In this document: positions 27,201 through 36,600 of the stretch, piece by piece
Numbering within the stretch: position 1 is the first letter of the stretch
Layout of the letters: each line of letters opens with the position of its first letter
Source: Sphingobium xenophagum NBRC 107872
GTDB taxonomy: Bacteria > Pseudomonadota > Alphaproteobacteria > Sphingomonadales > Sphingomonadaceae
Reading direction: 5' to 3'
Assembly: GCF_000367345.1 (NCBI RefSeq)
Contig: NZ_BARE01000040.1
Coordinates: forward strand, 1 to 43,638
DNA: 43,638 nt
Position numbers and translations under genes: made by a program
The notes under the pieces: model-generated
What the model saw: only the letters and a program-made list of their open reading frames with translations
What the model was told of the DNA's origin: nothing
Database searches by the model: none

Positions 27201-30200
27201 CGATGCGGAGGCTGCTGCGCGCTATGCTCTTCAGCACGCAGATAAGGGGTCGCAAGCGCTGCCTGATCATGGAGGTGAGTCCATAGATGCAGGCCGCGTA
27301 GGGACCGCACCAGCTCATTGTCACCCAGCCAGTTGACCAACCTTTGCTTGGTCTCGGAATTGAGCGGCCGGGTATGCGGCAGCTTCGGGAATTCGACTTC
27401 CGCGACCACCTTGCCGTCGAACCTTCCGGTTCCCGTGGTGACAAGGTTTGGCGAACGGCCGAACACGTGCCGGGGCAACACCCGCCGCGTAAGCGGGCAT
27501 TGCCAGGCTTTCGTCACGGCCTCGATCTCTGCGGCCTTCTCCAAACGCAAACTGTATGTTCCGCCGACACCGGTGAGAAGCGGCGCCATGTGTTCCCACG
27601 CTGTGCGAAGGAGTTGATTGATTTCGTGGCGATCGCGCGGCTCCGAGATATCCAAACCCAGGGCGGTAGCAAGAAGGAGGACGGAGTCTGGCTGGCGGCC
27701 CTTCGTGTTGACCGAGGGCCAAATGAGATCTCGCTTCGCTCCGGGCGGCTGGTCGGGACCAATAACGTTCCTCGGTCGGGCCCTACCGGGCATCCAACGA
27801 GCATCCGCGTCATCGACGTCCAGCGCGAACTGACCTCGCAAATAGTCAACCATGAAGTACAGGAAGTCGCGCCAGTCCTCGATTGAGTAACCTTTTGCTG
27901 CAACGGCCTCGGGCAGCTTTTCTTTGCCGATCCGCTCGATGTCGGGGAAACGCAAGCGTGCAAGACCCAGCGTTTCCATGGCGTTGGCGTTACGTGGTCT
28001 GCGGGCGAGTTCACGCAGCATCATGAAGCGCGCAAGAGCTTCGCGATTATCATGATAGCGCTCGCTGCGATCAAGGTCCCAGACCTTGGCCATCATGCCG
28101 ATTGTCGGCTCCGACGCGAGAGCCGATACCAGTTCCTTCCAAGCAATGCCGGCTGCGCCGACCCCGTTAAGCTCGGCGTCGATCTTGCCGATGTCGTCCT
28201 TGAACGAAGGCATTTCATCGACGAGGCTCGCGAGCTTTGCACGCTTCTGGATTAGTTCCTGCCGCTTTTCCTCCGGGAGATCGCTGCCTTGCGCCGCCTT
28301 CTGCACTGCATGGTAGATGAACCCGCGAACAAATCCGCGCTCACCGTTGGTCTCGATATTGGCGGCAAACCGGGCTGTGCCCTGTCGGCTATCGGAGAAG
28401 CTGATGAGCTGGCGACCATCGAAAGGCAAAGCATGCTCTGCCTGGTGCGGTGAAACACCCTCCAGGAGGATTGGCGCTGCATTCTGGGTCAGGAACGGCG
28501 TGCCGAAACGGAAAGACAGCATCGCAGGCCTTCCGTGGCGCTTGTTGCTGAGGCACGCAGGGCAGCGACCCTCGTTCAATTGAGTCAGCTGGAATTGGCC
28601 CGCGCCATCGTTCAATTCGCCGCTGATGACGTCAAATCCAACAGGCGTCGACTGGGACTGCACATTGATAGCGATCAGACGCGGATGCCCGATGCCATCA
28701 GGTTGCCGCTCGTCCTCCTCGTCATCCTCATGGTCGCGATCGCGGTAGCTGTTTTCGCGAAACTCGTCGGTGTCTTGGTCGCTTCGCCGCGGCAAGACCC
28801 TGTCACCCAGATCGTCCGCAGGCAGGAACGGCTCGCCACAATCCGGGCAGCTCTGGATCTCAAACACAAGCGACTGGCAGTGCGGGCAACTGTCTTTCTG
28901 ATCAAACAGGACGGGGCCAAACGGCCAGCCCTCCGGCCGTGTGCCTCCAGTGCAGTCCGAGCTAATGCAGGTCCACAGGCCAGGAATCGCGCGCGTGAAA
29001 CTGTGCGCGCGCATCGGCAGGACCGGCCTGGCCTCGTTGGCATTGTGCGCAGACAGGTCGAGCAGGATCTTTTCGGCAGACATCGTCACAGACGACAGCG
29101 ACGAGATGGTCTGCGGCTTCTCTTCGAGCATCTCGGCCACCACGCGGGCCGCCGGATCGTCTGATGCGGTCAGCACCTTCGAAAGGTCCACCGGTTGCGG
29201 CCTGCCGATCACAACATGGGTGCGATCGAGAGGCACGCCGGCGATATCGGAGAGGAACCGTTGGAGCGAAGCAACCGCCTCCGCGTCATCCGCCGACCCT
29301 ATCGTGGCTGAGGTCGCCACAAAGCGGACCTGATCGGGCGTCACGTCGAACGCATTCATGACGCGTCGGAGCAATAGTGAGAGCTCCGCGGCGGCTGAGC
29401 CAATGTAGCTGTGCGCCTCGTCGATCACGATCCAGCGGAGCTTGCCCCGAGATGCATCGAGTATCTTACGGTCCTCACGCCGGATCGTCATATATTCAAG
29501 CATCGTCTGGTTCGTGACGAGGATGGGTGGCGGATTTGCGCGAAGGGTTTCGCGGTAGAGAACCTGATGCGGGATTTCGTGCTCGGCCTTGTCGCGGCTT
29601 GATTTCCGCGCCGTTGCCATCAGCCCATTGTAGAGTCCGAAGCGTACATCCCCGGTCAGCGGTTTCGTCCAGGCCGTGAGGCGCTTCTCCTGGCTCGCGA
29701 TCAGCGCATTGAGCGGATACAGCATAAGGGCCCTCACGCCTGTCAGCTGACCCTCTGCTTCAGACGCGCGTACCAGGTCATCGAGCAGCGGAACGAGGAA
29801 ACACTCGGTTTTGCCTGAACCCGTTCCACTGGAGACTAATACGGATTGAGGTTCCGCAGTGCTCAGCAGCTCCCAAGTGCTCAGCTGGTGGGCGTAAGCC
29901 GGATAGTCGAACCGCAACTCTTTATCCGGCGTTTGCGTGATCGCTTCAATCGTGCGGGGATGGAGCAGCGAGGCTAGTTCATCAGGGCTTTTGCCGGACG
30001 AAACATAGCCCGGCGCGGCCTGAAAGAGCTGTTCCGACAGCAGAGCACCCTTGGAGGGATTGGTGCTGGCAAGATTGTGGCGAAGGAAAGCGTTCAGACC
30101 CTCATGCCTGATGCCTGCCCGCGACACGACCGCTTCTGCGAGGCCGGCCCGCAAGCGCCGATGGACATCCATCGGCGACAGACGAGCAGGCTGGGGCATA

Positions 30201-30214
30201 TTGTTAGCGGTCAT
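24251..30214 (-). CDS. druE: DruE, Druantia helicase with DUF1998
   Basis: DruE is the large helicase shared by all Druantia systems. The start is taken at the ATG at 30214 (GGAG 8 bases upstream, 11-base overlap with druH), giving 1987 residues; the frame reaches 30253. Walker A TGSGKT is near residue 130 and the DEAH box (VIDEAHSY) near 265; motif III is FVATSATIGS. The helicase-C domain has TMEMGVDIGS and QRAGRAGRRGQ. Several Cys pairs look like zinc knuckles (CPHC, CPDC, CPAC, CDQC, CDHC). The C-terminal DUF1998 domain has DEASGGAGY and CPKECEMGCSACVL. Length and order match DruE. DISARM DrmA/DrmB were considered, but the size and the DruH partner favour Druantia. Intact. Confidence 0.88.
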   Translation of the reverse strand: MTANNMPQPARLSPMDVHRRLRAGLAEAVVSRAGIRHEGLNAFLRHNLASTNPSKGALLSEQLFQAAPGYVSSGKSPDELASLLHPRTIEAITQTPDKELRFDYPAYAHQLSTWELLSTAEPQSVLVSSGTGSGKTECFLVPLLDDLVRASEAEGQLTGVRALMLYPLNALIASQEKRLTAWTKPLTGDVRFGLYNGLMATARKSSRDKAEHEIPHQVLYRETLRANPPPILVTNQTMLEYMTIRREDRKILDASRGKLRWIVIDEAHSYIGSAAAELSLLLRRVMNAFDVTPDQVRFVATSATIGSADDAEAVASLQRFLSDIAGVPLDRTHVVIGRPQPVDLSKVLTASDDPAARVVAEMLEEKPQTISSLSSVTMSAEKILLDLSAHNANEARPVLPMRAHSFTRAIPGLWTCISSDCTGGTRPEGWPFGPVLFDQKDSCPHCQSLVFEIQSCPDCGEPFLPADDLGDRVLPRRSDQDTDEFRENSYRDRDHEDDEEDERQPDGIGHPRLIAINVQSQSTPVGFDVISGELNDGAGQFQLTQLNEGRCPACLSNKRHGRPAMLSFRFGTPFLTQNAAPILLEGVSPHQAEHALPFDGRQLISFSDSRQGTARFAANIETNGERGFVRGFIYHAVQKAAQGSDLPEEKRQELIQKRAKLASLVDEMPSFKDDIGKIDAELNGVGAAGIAWKELVSALASEPTIGMMAKVWDLDRSERYHDNREALARFMMLRELARRPRNANAMETLGLARLRFPDIERIGKEKLPEAVAAKGYSIEDWRDFLYFMVDYLRGQFALDVDDADARWMPGRARPRNVIGPDQPPGAKRDLIWPSVNTKGRQPDSVLLLATALGLDISEPRDRHEINQLLRTAWEHMAPLLTGVGGTYSLRLEKAAEIEAVTKAWQCPLTRRVLPRHVFGRSPNLVTTGTGRFDGKVVAEVEFPKLPHTRPLNSETKQRLVNWLGDNELVRSLRGLHLWTHLHDQAALATPYLRAEEHSAQQPPHRLRDFEEQFKQGDINLLACSTTMEMGVDIGSIEAVLMTNVPPSIANYNQRAGRAGRRGQGFSTSLTLARNTPLDLETFADPASYLARKLASPRVSLDSDRIALRHANAYLLAQWFREVDGEFARTKTGDFFGCRADLRPFEGLPPVDAFCEWVRLPTTAANTDAGLKRLLKGTGLEFDTAIREHTAVMFEQEAASFRRTWQRLKDDADALEGPAKKAIEFQARRLCKEFLLKELANRSLIPGSGFPTAVVPFDTLCAETQKAQDRHRSDEEGTRDRRYECPTRNADIAIREYAPGAEVVVDGLVWKSAGVTLNWLSPIDSGQREPQNLRWAWWCDQCGGAGSDHQMPERCDHCGDPNVKTEQFLEPAGFRVDWNAQPHADTDQAVYIEPKSPKVSVGDALWQPLLQPESGRIRASHDGYIYHHSRGPNDKGYEICLECGRAGEAGTDALKDHWPLTPRDKKAIDRCPGNDQGYAITRPLPLGHEVLTDVVEIQVPGLENDGAAWALGAAVRESLARWLGIEPRELGIAVAARDGQLGRKAPSIYLFDEASGGAGYTPRLLDDIYHVFERASHVLDCPKECEMGCSACVLAADLYKQQGRLDRRAALIAVRAFLEKNAELPEEDRAVADAKAVNDAANTILLRARSGDSVTVFLPEAFDLAELSSIKMRSFFSSASARGVPMTLVLSHKSFDNLAEVERRFLRDVAVRNDFRLGLGQAESGPFGNCRIAELISSGGAKAFFSRDANAAQPGERWGVGETHAVIAGSITPPTSFTLIAADGLERQVAPGDKVEVMLGFGQCPVGQFGKRFGAKLKQQMEAAGIWHPGQLVRISYSDRYLNAPLPMLLFLRTCENLAAELKAGDTVEVDVVVQPLKKDRVPYRIFNDWDHEGDREDVAQFLGEKLGLDVALEVTGNAIHGRKLELEYADGRKALVLLDQGFGYWRIVGDAPRHDFRAAPAAQASDLYRSNTAVSGTGESYFAVAKR

Positions 30215-33200
30215 TCTTAAGCTCCGTGAGGGCGTGGCCATAGGCCTTGGCAAAGTATGCGGGATGACGTCGCTCGACGTCTTTCACCGTGAGAATGTGT
30301 CCCTTGTCGAGTGTGATCCGCCCCATAGCCGCCAAGGCTGCCACAAACGGCGCATCAAAGACCCGCATGAGGGATTCGAGGAAATTCTCCTTTGGGAGCA
30401 GCGCGTGGAAGGCGGGACGGAAAGGGTTGAAGCCGCCAGCGTCCGTGCTGATGGCCTCGCTGGTATGGTCGGTGAAGTGACTGCGCACGTCCTCCCAGGT
30501 CGCCGGCGAAAAATCGCGACAAATCAGCGGGGCCAGCTGCGGTGCGCGCGCTGCGATTTCATTCTGGCGCTCAGTGAGCCTCGTTAACGCCCATTGGGGA
30601 TCGTCCAGCCGGGTAACGAGATAGTATCCTTGGGCCTGGAAAGCAGCATCCCATGCGCCGTAAGGCAAAAGGGTCCAGCTCGAACAAAGCCCGTCGAACA
30701 ATTCGAGAACGGTCGACAAGTGCTGCTCTTCACAGCGGTACAGCAACAGGGGAGCAAGTGCACCGGCGTGTACCAGTTTGCTGAAGATCTCGAATGTCTG
30801 TGGTGGGAGACCGTTGAGCGACAAGGCCAGCTTCATGACGACCTGGATCGTCTGACTGGCCTCGGCCGTCGTTGGGTCATGAGCTATTTCGGCGACGAGG
30901 GACTGCAGGTCCTCTTGCGCCTGGACGAATGGCTGGGCCATGGCCCGGCCAAGTCGATGCTGCGGAACTTCGTGAACCGGGTCGCCTGAGACAAATTTGG
31001 GCCGAGTAAGGACGCGGGAGCCCTCGCGGAGATAGACAAGCCAATCACCATTGAGGCGCGGCAAGTGAATCAGCTGGCCTCCAAGGCCACTCTGCAGACC
31101 GTCGTAACTGCCAAATTCTAGCTCTTTCTCGGGAGCCCCAAGGGAGCGGCCGCACACCCGAACATCCTCACCGACTATCGCGGTTCTCGGACGGAGCCCT
31201 CCGTTTGGTTCCCACTCGAGGGTGTTTCCAAACTCCGTGACATACCAGTGGTCATTGCTCCCGTTGTGAAAATCGAGCCTGACCTGAGCGTCGATGCCAA
31301 GGGGGCGCATCAGGGCTGCAATATCCGTTCGCAGTGCCGACAGGCCAAGTTCCCCATCGATTCGCCAGTCGGCGTCCAGCGCAGCACCCGCATGATGAGC
31401 GACTTCACCCATCAGGATCGAAGTCGAGGGGACGCGTGCCACTGTGTCACGCAGATCGGCAAGGCCAAGAACTGCGTCGCGAGGCAGGAGGTCTCCGCCC
31501 CATGTTGTGAGCCATTCCTTCGATTGGAGCGGAACCTTCAGGTCGAATGCAGAAACCTGAGCGAGAGCCAGGCGTAAGGTCAGCAAGGCTCGGCGCGGTG
31601 GATCAATCCTGATCCTCCAGCTGTGTTGCGAACTGGGCGTTTCCTCGCCGAGCACAGCGTCCCAGTCCCAACCGCTCAGTTCAATATCGGCATAGGTCCC
31701 GTTGCTCCGCTGTGTCAGCTCAAAAGCAGCGGGCAATACGAACGCAGTCAGTCGATCGCGCACATGGCCTGTTGATCCATCGAGCCAAGCGAATTCACAC
31801 AACCCTGGCCCGGCAGCGGCCAAGTCTTCAGACCAGCTACGTTGACCCGCAAACCTCCAACGAACCTCTCCCCGGGATGCGACCCGGTGAGACAGACCAT
31901 CTGACACCTGAGCATGGAGCGGGTGCTTGAAGAGCTGTTCGCCGTCAGGCGACTGCACTCCGGAAACTGAATTGGCCACGATCGAGAGCCGATCCTTACG
32001 ATCCGCACTCTGCCCGGTTCGGACAAGGAAGCAGTCACCATTGCTCTTCTGAGCGATGATTGTGCCCGCGCACCGATAAAGGCGGCGCCCTGGAGCGAAG
32101 GCAAAATCTTCGAGCTCGATCTCGGCGTTGCCGTCCTTTCCTCGGACCGACCAGTCCTGTGGAACATCGATCAGAACAGGCTCCGCTTTGTAGGCGCCGG
32201 AGCCTTGGCCGATGAGAGCAAAGGCTGTGTGCTGGGCATTTGTGCTGCGCCGTTCAAATACGCGCAGCCCACTGCTCACCGGCTTCCCTCCGGGCAGCAT
32301 GAAGCTGCGCGCCAGCCGATCTCCGCGTGCGTGAAATTCGGCCGTAACCGGAAGGTCGAATGGAAACTCGATTGCAGCTTCGCTCCGCATCGGTCTTGCG
32401 ATCCAGCGGTTGGCGTCTTCGTGCTCAAGATATGCAAGTCTGCCGGAGATGCGGTCTGCCAAGCCATCGGAGGGCTGGAGGAATACGCGAACGTGATTGC
32501 CGGGCGAAAGCAGCTGATCCTTATCATCCCATCGTCCGTCGAGATGGAAATCGAGGCATTCACGCCATTCTTCGCCATGTTGGGAAATCAGCCGGCCAAC
32601 GCGAATGCTGCCGCTGCTGGAGAGTTTTTTTGCTTCCAGCAGCGTATCGATCAGACCCGCCGCCGCCCCGTCCAAGGTCATTGGCAATTCATCGCGCCAG
32701 TCCTCGTAGGCCTGGTCAAGGCGCGCCGAGTACGGACGACCGTCGGCGGGTACTTCCTTGTCAGCGAATGCCCGCAACTCCACAATTTTGAGCGCCAGCT
32801 CGCCGCAGATCGCGTACATTTCCTGGCTGCGCCAGATTGTCGGCAGCAGGTATTCGTTGCGCTCACAGGTGGCCACTGCTGTGCCGATGTCCTGCGCGTC
32901 TGAGCCTAGAAGCTCGCCAACAGCCCGTTCGAGAAACTTTCTTGGCCAGCTTGCTCCGCTCGCCATCGCCGCGGCCGGGAATCCGCCCTGACGCGCCAGG
33001 TTGGATAGCCGTTGATTGCCGTGGGCCGTAATAAACGGCTCGATACCCCAGGCGCGAAACCCCTGGTCGGCCAGATCACGCCATTCACCTTGCGAAAGCC
33101 GCAGCCCGAGTACCGTCTCAATGTCAGACCAGCGTTGGACGCCGCCCTGATATGATCGCCGAAACCAGTCTGCGGCCCACAGCACAAAGGCTGGTGCCAG

Positions 33201-33500
33201 TGATGGACGTTGCCAGTCAGACGGGAGGCCGGAAGATAACTTCTTCTCCATGCGCTCGAACATTCCGGGCGCAAGCTTGTAGCGGTAAAGCGGCAGGCCG
33301 GTTGGCCGAGGCAAGCCCAGTTCGGCGCTTGCTTTGCCCAAGGGATGAGGACCCGTATCTGCGGCTCTGGCCAACTGGATCGCCCGGATCACCAGAAGAC
33401 GCGAACCACCTGTCGCCTGAATTGCGTCCGCAATCTTGCGCAGCTGAGCAGGATCGTTGCGCGCAGCTTCGATTTCAGCCTTGAAATCGCGTTCCTGCAT
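30204..33500 (-). CDS. druH: DruH, Druantia type III partner
   Basis: This 1098-residue protein has no catalytic motif that I can see. Its N-terminal region (helical, with ALRKIADAI-like and WAADWFRRSYQGG segments) and its long beta-rich middle resemble the STY4851/ECs_5259 family, which is DruH as I recall it. The size, the direct overlap with DruE, and the two-gene layout define Druantia type III. Its role in defence is unknown. The ATG at 33500 is preceded by AGGGGG. The 109 bases upstream hold two dyad symmetries. No frameshift is seen. Confidence 0.78.
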   Translation of the reverse strand: MQERDFKAEIEAARNDPAQLRKIADAIQATGGSRLLVIRAIQLARAADTGPHPLGKASAELGLPRPTGLPLYRYKLAPGMFERMEKKLSSGLPSDWQRPSLAPAFVLWAADWFRRSYQGGVQRWSDIETVLGLRLSQGEWRDLADQGFRAWGIEPFITAHGNQRLSNLARQGGFPAAAMASGASWPRKFLERAVGELLGSDAQDIGTAVATCERNEYLLPTIWRSQEMYAICGELALKIVELRAFADKEVPADGRPYSARLDQAYEDWRDELPMTLDGAAAGLIDTLLEAKKLSSSGSIRVGRLISQHGEEWRECLDFHLDGRWDDKDQLLSPGNHVRVFLQPSDGLADRISGRLAYLEHEDANRWIARPMRSEAAIEFPFDLPVTAEFHARGDRLARSFMLPGGKPVSSGLRVFERRSTNAQHTAFALIGQGSGAYKAEPVLIDVPQDWSVRGKDGNAEIELEDFAFAPGRRLYRCAGTIIAQKSNGDCFLVRTGQSADRKDRLSIVANSVSGVQSPDGEQLFKHPLHAQVSDGLSHRVASRGEVRWRFAGQRSWSEDLAAAGPGLCEFAWLDGSTGHVRDRLTAFVLPAAFELTQRSNGTYADIELSGWDWDAVLGEETPSSQHSWRIRIDPPRRALLTLRLALAQVSAFDLKVPLQSKEWLTTWGGDLLPRDAVLGLADLRDTVARVPSTSILMGEVAHHAGAALDADWRIDGELGLSALRTDIAALMRPLGIDAQVRLDFHNGSNDHWYVTEFGNTLEWEPNGGLRPRTAIVGEDVRVCGRSLGAPEKELEFGSYDGLQSGLGGQLIHLPRLNGDWLVYLREGSRVLTRPKFVSGDPVHEVPQHRLGRAMAQPFVQAQEDLQSLVAEIAHDPTTAEASQTIQVVMKLALSLNGLPPQTFEIFSKLVHAGALAPLLLYRCEEQHLSTVLELFDGLCSSWTLLPYGAWDAAFQAQGYYLVTRLDDPQWALTRLTERQNEIAARAPQLAPLICRDFSPATWEDVRSHFTDHTSEAISTDAGGFNPFRPAFHALLPKENFLESLMRVFDAPFVAALAAMGRITLDKGHILTVKDVERRHPAYFAKAYGHALTELKNDR

Positions 33501-33534
33501 TGCTGAATCGCCCCCTGTAACTGCATTATCGCCC

Positions 33535-33597
33535 GGTAACGGGCGTTACCCACCGTGCGCTAACCATCAATGAACATTACTTTATAATCAATGATGG
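33535..33597 (-). promoter_or_regulatory. two dyad symmetries between zorD and druH
   Basis: GGTAACG at 33535-33541 and CGTTACC at 33544-33550 form a perfect 7-base inverted repeat with 2 bases between, 35-50 bases upstream of druH. A second, near-perfect repeat pairs CCATCAATGA (33564-33573) with TCAATGATGG (33588-33597) around an AT-rich centre. Neither has a T tract as a terminator would. They look like an operator and promoter for druHE, separating it from the zor operon. Confidence 0.45.
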
Positions 33598-33609
33598 AGG
33601 ACGAGACTT

Positions 33610-36600
33610 TCAGTGCATCAGAGACGAACTTCGTGAAGCTCTATCGTAAAAAGCATTGACTACACAGGACCAGCGCGCGCTCATGACCCCGTCGATACCT
33701 CGCCCCAAATCCCAGATGACAGAGTCCCCGTTGGCGAGCCGGGCTTTAACGAAACGATCGTGCAGGTCTCCGACGGATCGGCGTGACTTTTGCGCCAGGT
33801 GCAACTGCACCGATGCCAGCATGCGGTTCCATCGATCTTCGAGATCTTTGCGTTGATCGTTAGTGCTTTCGGGTTCCCGCGTCTGAACCGAGTCCGCATC
33901 GAAGGTCACAACATGGACGGCGGCGATTTGTGAAGCGAGCTGACCAAAGCGACTGATGAAGCTGATGAGTCGTCCCCGCGCTTGCCCATCAGCGCAGCAG
34001 TACGGATCCTGAATCTCAAGCAGTGCGATTTTCGCATCCCGGACGTGCTGCTCAAAAATGGTCCAGTCTCTCTGCCCATATTGTTCGAAGACCACGCGCT
34101 GAACGTGGGAAGCCCGTGCTTCTGCCGCTTCAACGGGAGTTCGCACCGAGAGAATCGGGCGACGAATCAGCGGGCTGTCCAACGGCGCTGAGACGACCTC
34201 GTCGACTGTGTCCTCTGATGGCGCGCTTCTGTCCTCAGTCGGACTGGACGTTGCCGCTTCCTCAGGCGCGGGCGGCAAGGATTCGCTCGCTACGAATTTG
34301 GGCGTCTCATCACTGACCTGGGGCTCTGTCGCAGCGAGGCGTTCAATGCTGTAACTAGCCTGCTCCCGGGCAGTTTGGGGCTCCGTTTCGGGCGTTATGG
34401 CGGATTGATCTTGTCGCTCGGCCCGCTTCCCGTCGAGCACGTCTGCAAGCAAGTCCTCAACATCCCGCTCGCTCTCGGGCGGCATCAGCAGGCCACGGCT
34501 CAGTGAGCGCTTGCGCTCCATGAGGGCATCGAGACGCTGATCGAAGCTCGACGGACCGATCGCCTCATCGGGATGGATAGCCATCGGAATGTGGATCGTG
34601 ACCGGACGTGTCTGACCGATACGGTAGGCGCGGTCGGTGGCTTGGTCTTCGACAGCTGGGTTCCACCAGCGCGAGAGATGGATCACATTGTTGGCGGCGG
34701 TGATGGTGAGTCCAACACCCCCTGCCTTGGGAGACAGAATTAGTACGTCAAAGGCGGACGCTGAGCTCTGGAATGCGTTCACCATCTCCTGGCGCTTATG
34801 ACCTGCCACCTTGCCGCTGATGCACATCGGCCTGTGCTTGAGGTCGAAGCGCTCCTGGATAGCCATGGCCAAAAAGGCCTGCATTTCCAGATCTTCGCAA
34901 AACAGCAGTGCCTTCTCGCCGCGCTGTTTAACGTCCTTGAGAATCTCGAACGTCTTCTTCAAGCGCGCCGACTGGGAAACGTAGGCGTCAATATCCGTGA
35001 CGCCGCGCGGCGCCAACGGATGGAGCGATGTCCCGCGCAGCATGTGCAGTACTTTGAGCATCGCGCCTTGCTCGCCGCTTTCACGAAGCGCGCGCGCTCT
35101 AGCGAGCACGAGATCATAGGCCTGCGCCTGGGCAGGTGGCATTTCGACCGCGTATTTGCGGGCTGTTTTCTCGGGCAGACCGGTGAGGATCTCGTCTTTC
35201 ATGCGCCTGAGCATGAAGGGTGGGAACTCGTCGTCACGCTCGACCAAGCGTTGCTGCAGGTCTTCAAGGCCTGCCAGATCGTTCGCCGGATAGCTGCTTT
35301 CGAACTCCCGGCTCGATCCGAGGAACCCAGGGTAGACCGTATCGGCAATCGACCAGAGATCCTGCAGCCGGTTCTCGACTGGCGTGCCGGTCATGGCAAT
35401 TTGCAGGCGACCATTGAGCGCCTTAGCTGCCCGGGTCATTTGGCTGGCCGGGTTCTTAAGCTTCTGGATCTCGTCGTATACGATCGCATCAAACGGAATG
35501 CGCGCAAAGCTCATGTGATAGTCGCGCATCGTTTCGTACGTCGTGAGAACGATCCCTGCGTCTTCCCACTCGCCGGCATCCAGCCGTGAGGTGCCCCCGC
35601 GAATGTCGCTTCCAGCCTCCAGCCGGTAGCTGCGCAAGTTTGTCCCAAAGGCTTCAATCACGGGCCCGATCAGGCCAGCCTCTACGTGTTGAGCCAGTTC
35701 TGCTTGCCAATTCTTAAGCAGGCCAGTTGGCGCAACGATCAGCACTGGTTTGGGGTGGGCCGAGTTGGATCTTAGCCAGAGCAGGAACATGAGCGCCTGG
35801 AATGTCTTGCCCAGGCCCATATCGTCGGCGAGCAGGACGCCGGGCAACCTGCGTTCCCATGCTTCAGTCAGCCAGGCAAACGCTTCGCGTTGGTGAGGCT
35901 TTGGCTCGGATTTCAGACCTTGCGGAAGGGCCGGAACCTGAAATGCCTCTGGAGCGGACTTCGGCCGAGGCAGACGCGCATAATCGAGTTGCTCGAAATT
36001 CTCCCCGACCTGCAGAAAGAAGATGTCGACCGGTTCACGTTCATCCTCAGATCGCGATTGGTCTCCTGTCTCCGCTGCGATTTGTCGCTCAAGATCGGCA
36101 ATTCCGCGCGTTGCCTGAAGGGTAGCCGGGGTGGCGGGAATGTTCTCGTCCCGCCAGGCGACGGTTTCGTCTCCCGCCTTGATTGCCGTCTCAAGGTCGC
36201 CAGCGAGAATCTCAGCGTCACCGGGAGCCAAGGCAATGTGTCGTGTATCGGGAGGATTACCAATCCTCAGGCCGAAGCTTTCGGGCAGCCAGCTGTTGGG
36301 CTTCGGCTTGATCCAAGGCAGGACCGGTTTTTGCCAGACCTCGATCCCGCTAACACGCTCGGAAAACTGTTGCGTCTCGATAAAAAGCCGGTCGGCCGCT
36401 TCGTCATCGCCGGTAGCATCGAGTTTCAGCTCTTCGCGCAAAACCCGCTGGGGAGAGCGAAGGAACTCGCGCTTTTCCTGCGAGCTGCCAGCCTGCTTGG
36501 TCCGAACAATGTCGAGGGCCTTGCCCAGCAAGGGGTCGAGGAACAGCAGCGTTCCGTCGGAAAGGAGGTAACTACGCCGCCCCCCTTCCTGGCTCCGAAA

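Noticed and set aside
24251..30214. DISARM (DrmA/DrmB) as an alternative for the helicase with DUF1998
   Set aside because: There is no DrmC, no DISARM methylase beside it, and the ~2000-residue length with a DruH-sized partner fits Druantia III better.
33564..33597. Rho-independent terminator after zorD
   Set aside because: The inverted repeat has a long AT-rich loop and no T tract in the direction of transcription; listed as regulatory instead.
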